21,960 nt of DNA from a virus: positions 1 through 21,960 of the IMG/VR virus record IMGVR_UViG_3300048834_000287. The stretch is one strand, 5' to 3'. Position 1 is the stretch's first letter. Every line of letters begins with the position of its first letter. Shown here piece by piece: positions 20,496-21,960 of the stretch. Below the pieces are notes generated by a model. That model did not search any database and had not been told where the DNA came from. It worked only from the letters and a program-made list of their open reading frames with translations. Both the position numbers and the translations under genes were made by a program.

Positions 20496-20726
20496 TCAAA
20501 ACCTCCGGTATTCGTCCGACTTCGTGAACCAACTGTGCAACGGGGTTAGACTTCCGTCAATTTCTTCAAGCTGGTATGCAATGCAATTGAGTTGCTCAGC
20601 CTGATCCGCAGCAATGCAGAGCTCAACGATGCGTGCTCGGTGGTTCGGATCGGTGATGTAGTCGAAACTACAGCCTGCAATCAGCATGGACATGGTATTC
20701 AGGTCGTCTATTTCGGGCATACGCAT
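20496..20726 (-). CDS. Small acidic hypothetical protein
   Basis: 76 residues, acidic, helical in the middle (HRARIVELCIAADQAEQLNC). The ATG at 20726 has GGAG 6-7 bases upstream; a second ATG follows at 20720. It forms a two-gene unit with the next gene, after the hairpin at 20750-20771. Function unknown. Confidence 0.75.
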   Translation of the reverse strand: MRMPEIDDLNTMSMLIAGCSFDYITDPNHRARIVELCIAADQAEQLNCIAYQLEEIDGSLTPLHSWFTKSDEYRRF

Positions 20727-20749
20727 GATTTTCTCCGGTTGTTTGAGAA

Positions 20750-20771
20750 GCTAGCTCCTTTCGGAGCTAGC
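20750..20771 (-). terminator. Strong GAAA-tetraloop hairpin, possible terminator
   Basis: Perfect 9-bp stem GCTAGCTCC/GGAGCTAGC with a GAAA loop on the minus strand, between the exported acidic gene and the next small gene. It is followed by TTCTC and not by a proper U-run, so it may stop transcription only partly or serve as an RNA-processing or stabilising hairpin. Confidence 0.45.
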
Positions 20772-20783
20772 CAGCTGAAACAA

Positions 20784-21314
20784 TCAGTCTTTCTTGTCTT
20801 TCTTGGGCTTGCTGCCGCTTGGGTTGTCCGGGTCGTTGCACCCGCGCCCTTGGCAGTCACCTTCATCGCCGTTCCCGTGACCATTGTTGTCCTTCGGGTC
20901 GTCTTCGTCATCCTCGCCATCTGGCGGGTCTTCATCATCTGGGTCTTCCTCGCAAGGAGGATCACCTTCGTCATCATCCTCATCGTCAGGCGGGTCACCT
21001 TCATCGTCATCATCGGGCGGGTCGGTGTCGTCATCCGGATCTTCAGGTTCGTCGTCATCGTCCGGAGGGGTTTCATCCGGCGGCCTCGGCGTAAACTTGG
21101 GAACCATGATATCAGAACCACTGGGCTCGGTGACCACAGGAACAACTCCGCAGTCACAGTCTGTCAGCTGCTCAGCTGTCATCCAGCGGATGGTGCAGTA
21201 GGCGGTTTCACCCGCTTTGTTCAGAATTCGGACGCTGCACTGCATCCTTTCAACTGCAAGCGCTGGGAAACTCAGCGCGCAGAGTGCGGTTGTTGCAATA
21301 AGTAGACGTTTCAT
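20784..21314 (-). CDS. Exported protein with Asp/Glu/Pro-rich repeat tract
   Basis: 176 residues. A clear signal peptide (MKRLLIATTALCALSFPALA) with probable cleavage after residue 20. A 50-residue domain with four Cys (26, 40, 53, 55) follows. Residues 75-140 are almost only Asp, Glu and Pro in DDDDEGDPPD-like units. The end has three more Cys (121, 154, 159) and a basic tail (KPKKDKKD). An acidic periplasmic or secreted protein that could bind calcium or cationic molecules is an inference. The ATG at 21314 has AAGGAGG 5 bases upstream. I know of no matching family. Confidence 0.8.
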   Translation of the reverse strand: MKRLLIATTALCALSFPALAVERMQCSVRILNKAGETAYCTIRWMTAEQLTDCDCGVVPVVTEPSGSDIMVPKFTPRPPDETPPDDDDEPEDPDDDTDPPDDDDEGDPPDDEDDDEGDPPCEEDPDDEDPPDGEDDEDDPKDNNGHGNGDEGDCQGRGCNDPDNPSGSKPKKDKKD

Positions 21315-21400
21315 TTAAGCCTCCTTGTTTACCGGGGACCGCCCGGCGCGGATTCACTTGTTCAGCTGCGCTAGCGTGCGCAACCGTTGCTGAGCGCGAG

Positions 21401-21835
21401 CTAGCGTTCGTCTCCAGAGCCGCGCAATGCGTCCCTGTCGGTGCGGTCCTTCAGCTTCTCAAGGTTGATCATTGCAGCTTCTGCCAGGCTGATGCCAAGC
21501 TCGTTGCAGATGGCGCTCAGATACCACAGCACGTCACCGACCTCTTTGATGATCAGGGCCTTGCGACCATCAGTCAGCTTGGCGTGTTCAAGATACACAA
21601 CAGCAGTTCCCGGGTCATAGGGTATCAGCCCGTCATCCCGCATTGCCTTGCCGACGTGCTCTGCGAGCTCACCCGCCTCCCCATTCAGCTTCAGGGCGCA
21701 GTAGGCAAGCCCGAGCGGGGTGCCCTGGCCGGGGTAGATCGCTGACTTGGTTGCGACTTCTTGGTAGACGCGCAAACTTTCGTCAGTGTTGAACCGAGCA
21801 AGGTCGTGACCCGTGATGCGGTTGATTGTGGTCAT
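21401..21835 (-). CDS. MazG-type nucleotide pyrophosphohydrolase
   Basis: 144 residues. The MazG pattern is visible: NGEAGELAEHVGKAM in the middle (EAGE motif, metal ligands) and KEVGDVLWYLSAICNELGIS further on (ExxD motif). The family hydrolyses nucleoside triphosphates or alarmones to monophosphates; phage copies may shift nucleotide pools or ppGpp. The ATG at 21835 has AAGGAG 10 bases upstream and nearly abuts the stop of the next upstream gene. Confidence 0.93.
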   Translation of the reverse strand: MTTINRITGHDLARFNTDESLRVYQEVATKSAIYPGQGTPLGLAYCALKLNGEAGELAEHVGKAMRDDGLIPYDPGTAVVYLEHAKLTDGRKALIIKEVGDVLWYLSAICNELGISLAEAAMINLEKLKDRTDRDALRGSGDER

Positions 21836-21836
21836 T

Positions 21837-21960
21837 TCAGACAAACTCCTTGAATCTGAAGGTTTCTTCGTGTTGCTTCTCCAACTTCCGCACAACGTAA
21901 CGGAAGCGTGGCCCACCGTATTGGAGGGCTGTCTCACCTTGCTTCTTGTTCTTCCTGAAC
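21837..21960 (-). CDS. C-terminal end of an incomplete gene
   Basis: The last 40 residues of a protein continue past the window edge, ending in a TGA at 21837-21839. The visible part reads FRKNKKQGETALQYGGPRFR and ends EETFRFKEFV; it is strongly basic. The stop lies 1 base before the MazG ATG, so the two genes belong to one operon. Too little is visible to name it. Confidence 0.75.
   Translation of the reverse strand, partial: FRKNKKQGETALQYGGPRFRYVVRKLEKQHEETFRFKEFV

Overview
The window looks like part of the genome of a tailed double-stranded DNA bacteriophage, or a prophage. I see 37 genes, all on the minus strand. They are packed in runs whose stop and start codons overlap (ATGA, TGATG, TAATG), most have good Shine-Dalgarno sites, and many are small proteins of 60-100 residues that I do not recognise. 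The recognisable genes form a phage DNA replication and recombination set. No structural, lysis or integrase gene is present. The DNA is moderately GC-rich by eye. Sigma70-like promoters and strong Shine-Dalgarno sites point to a Gram-negative, probably proteobacterial, host, but nothing here fixes the host. Because every gene is on the minus strand, transcription runs from high to low coordinates.

Right end (about 17.4-22.0 kb): an incomplete gene, a MazG-type nucleotide pyrophosphohydrolase, an exported protein with an extreme Asp/Glu/Pro tract, two small genes, a 0.65-kb non-coding stretch rich in palindromes, a 67-residue protein, a zinc-ribbon protein, and a five-gene overlapping cassette. 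The cassette includes a 35-residue membrane peptide and a 74-residue exported protein.

Middle (16.46-17.36 kb): a 0.9-kb gene-free region. It carries a cluster of GGCTAYA repeats in both orientations, AT-rich tandem repeats, a near-consensus DnaA box and large inverted repeats. It is the best candidate for a replication origin or master regulatory region. To its left is a run of small genes, one of which carries the exact thioredoxin motif WCGPC.

Left and central part (0-14.2 kb), in transcription order: UvrD-like helicase; a small gene that looks frameshifted; a MerR/AlpA-type DNA-binding protein; a primase-polymerase fused to a DUF3987 helicase-like domain; four small genes including RNase H; ATP-dependent DNA ligase; a Sak4-like RecA-fold ATPase; a DUF669 single-strand-binding-type protein; a Cas4/RecB-type nuclease with a predicted iron-sulfur cluster; a DEAH-box SF2 helicase; small unknown proteins; and an Ala/Lys-rich protein. 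The inferred division of labour is that the primase-polymerase starts and drives synthesis, RNase H and ligase process primers and nicks, and the annealase-like ATPase, DUF669 protein, nuclease and helicases handle recombination-dependent replication. MazG would adjust nucleotide pools.

The most unusual points are: a helicase that ends in an SSB-like acidic tip (IDDDDIPF) while the DUF669 protein has none; the repeat-rich putative origin; a leader motif shared by three promoters; a C-terminal domain shared by two, perhaps three, proteins; and a probable frameshift near 12474. All functions are inferred from motifs read by eye; no database search was run.
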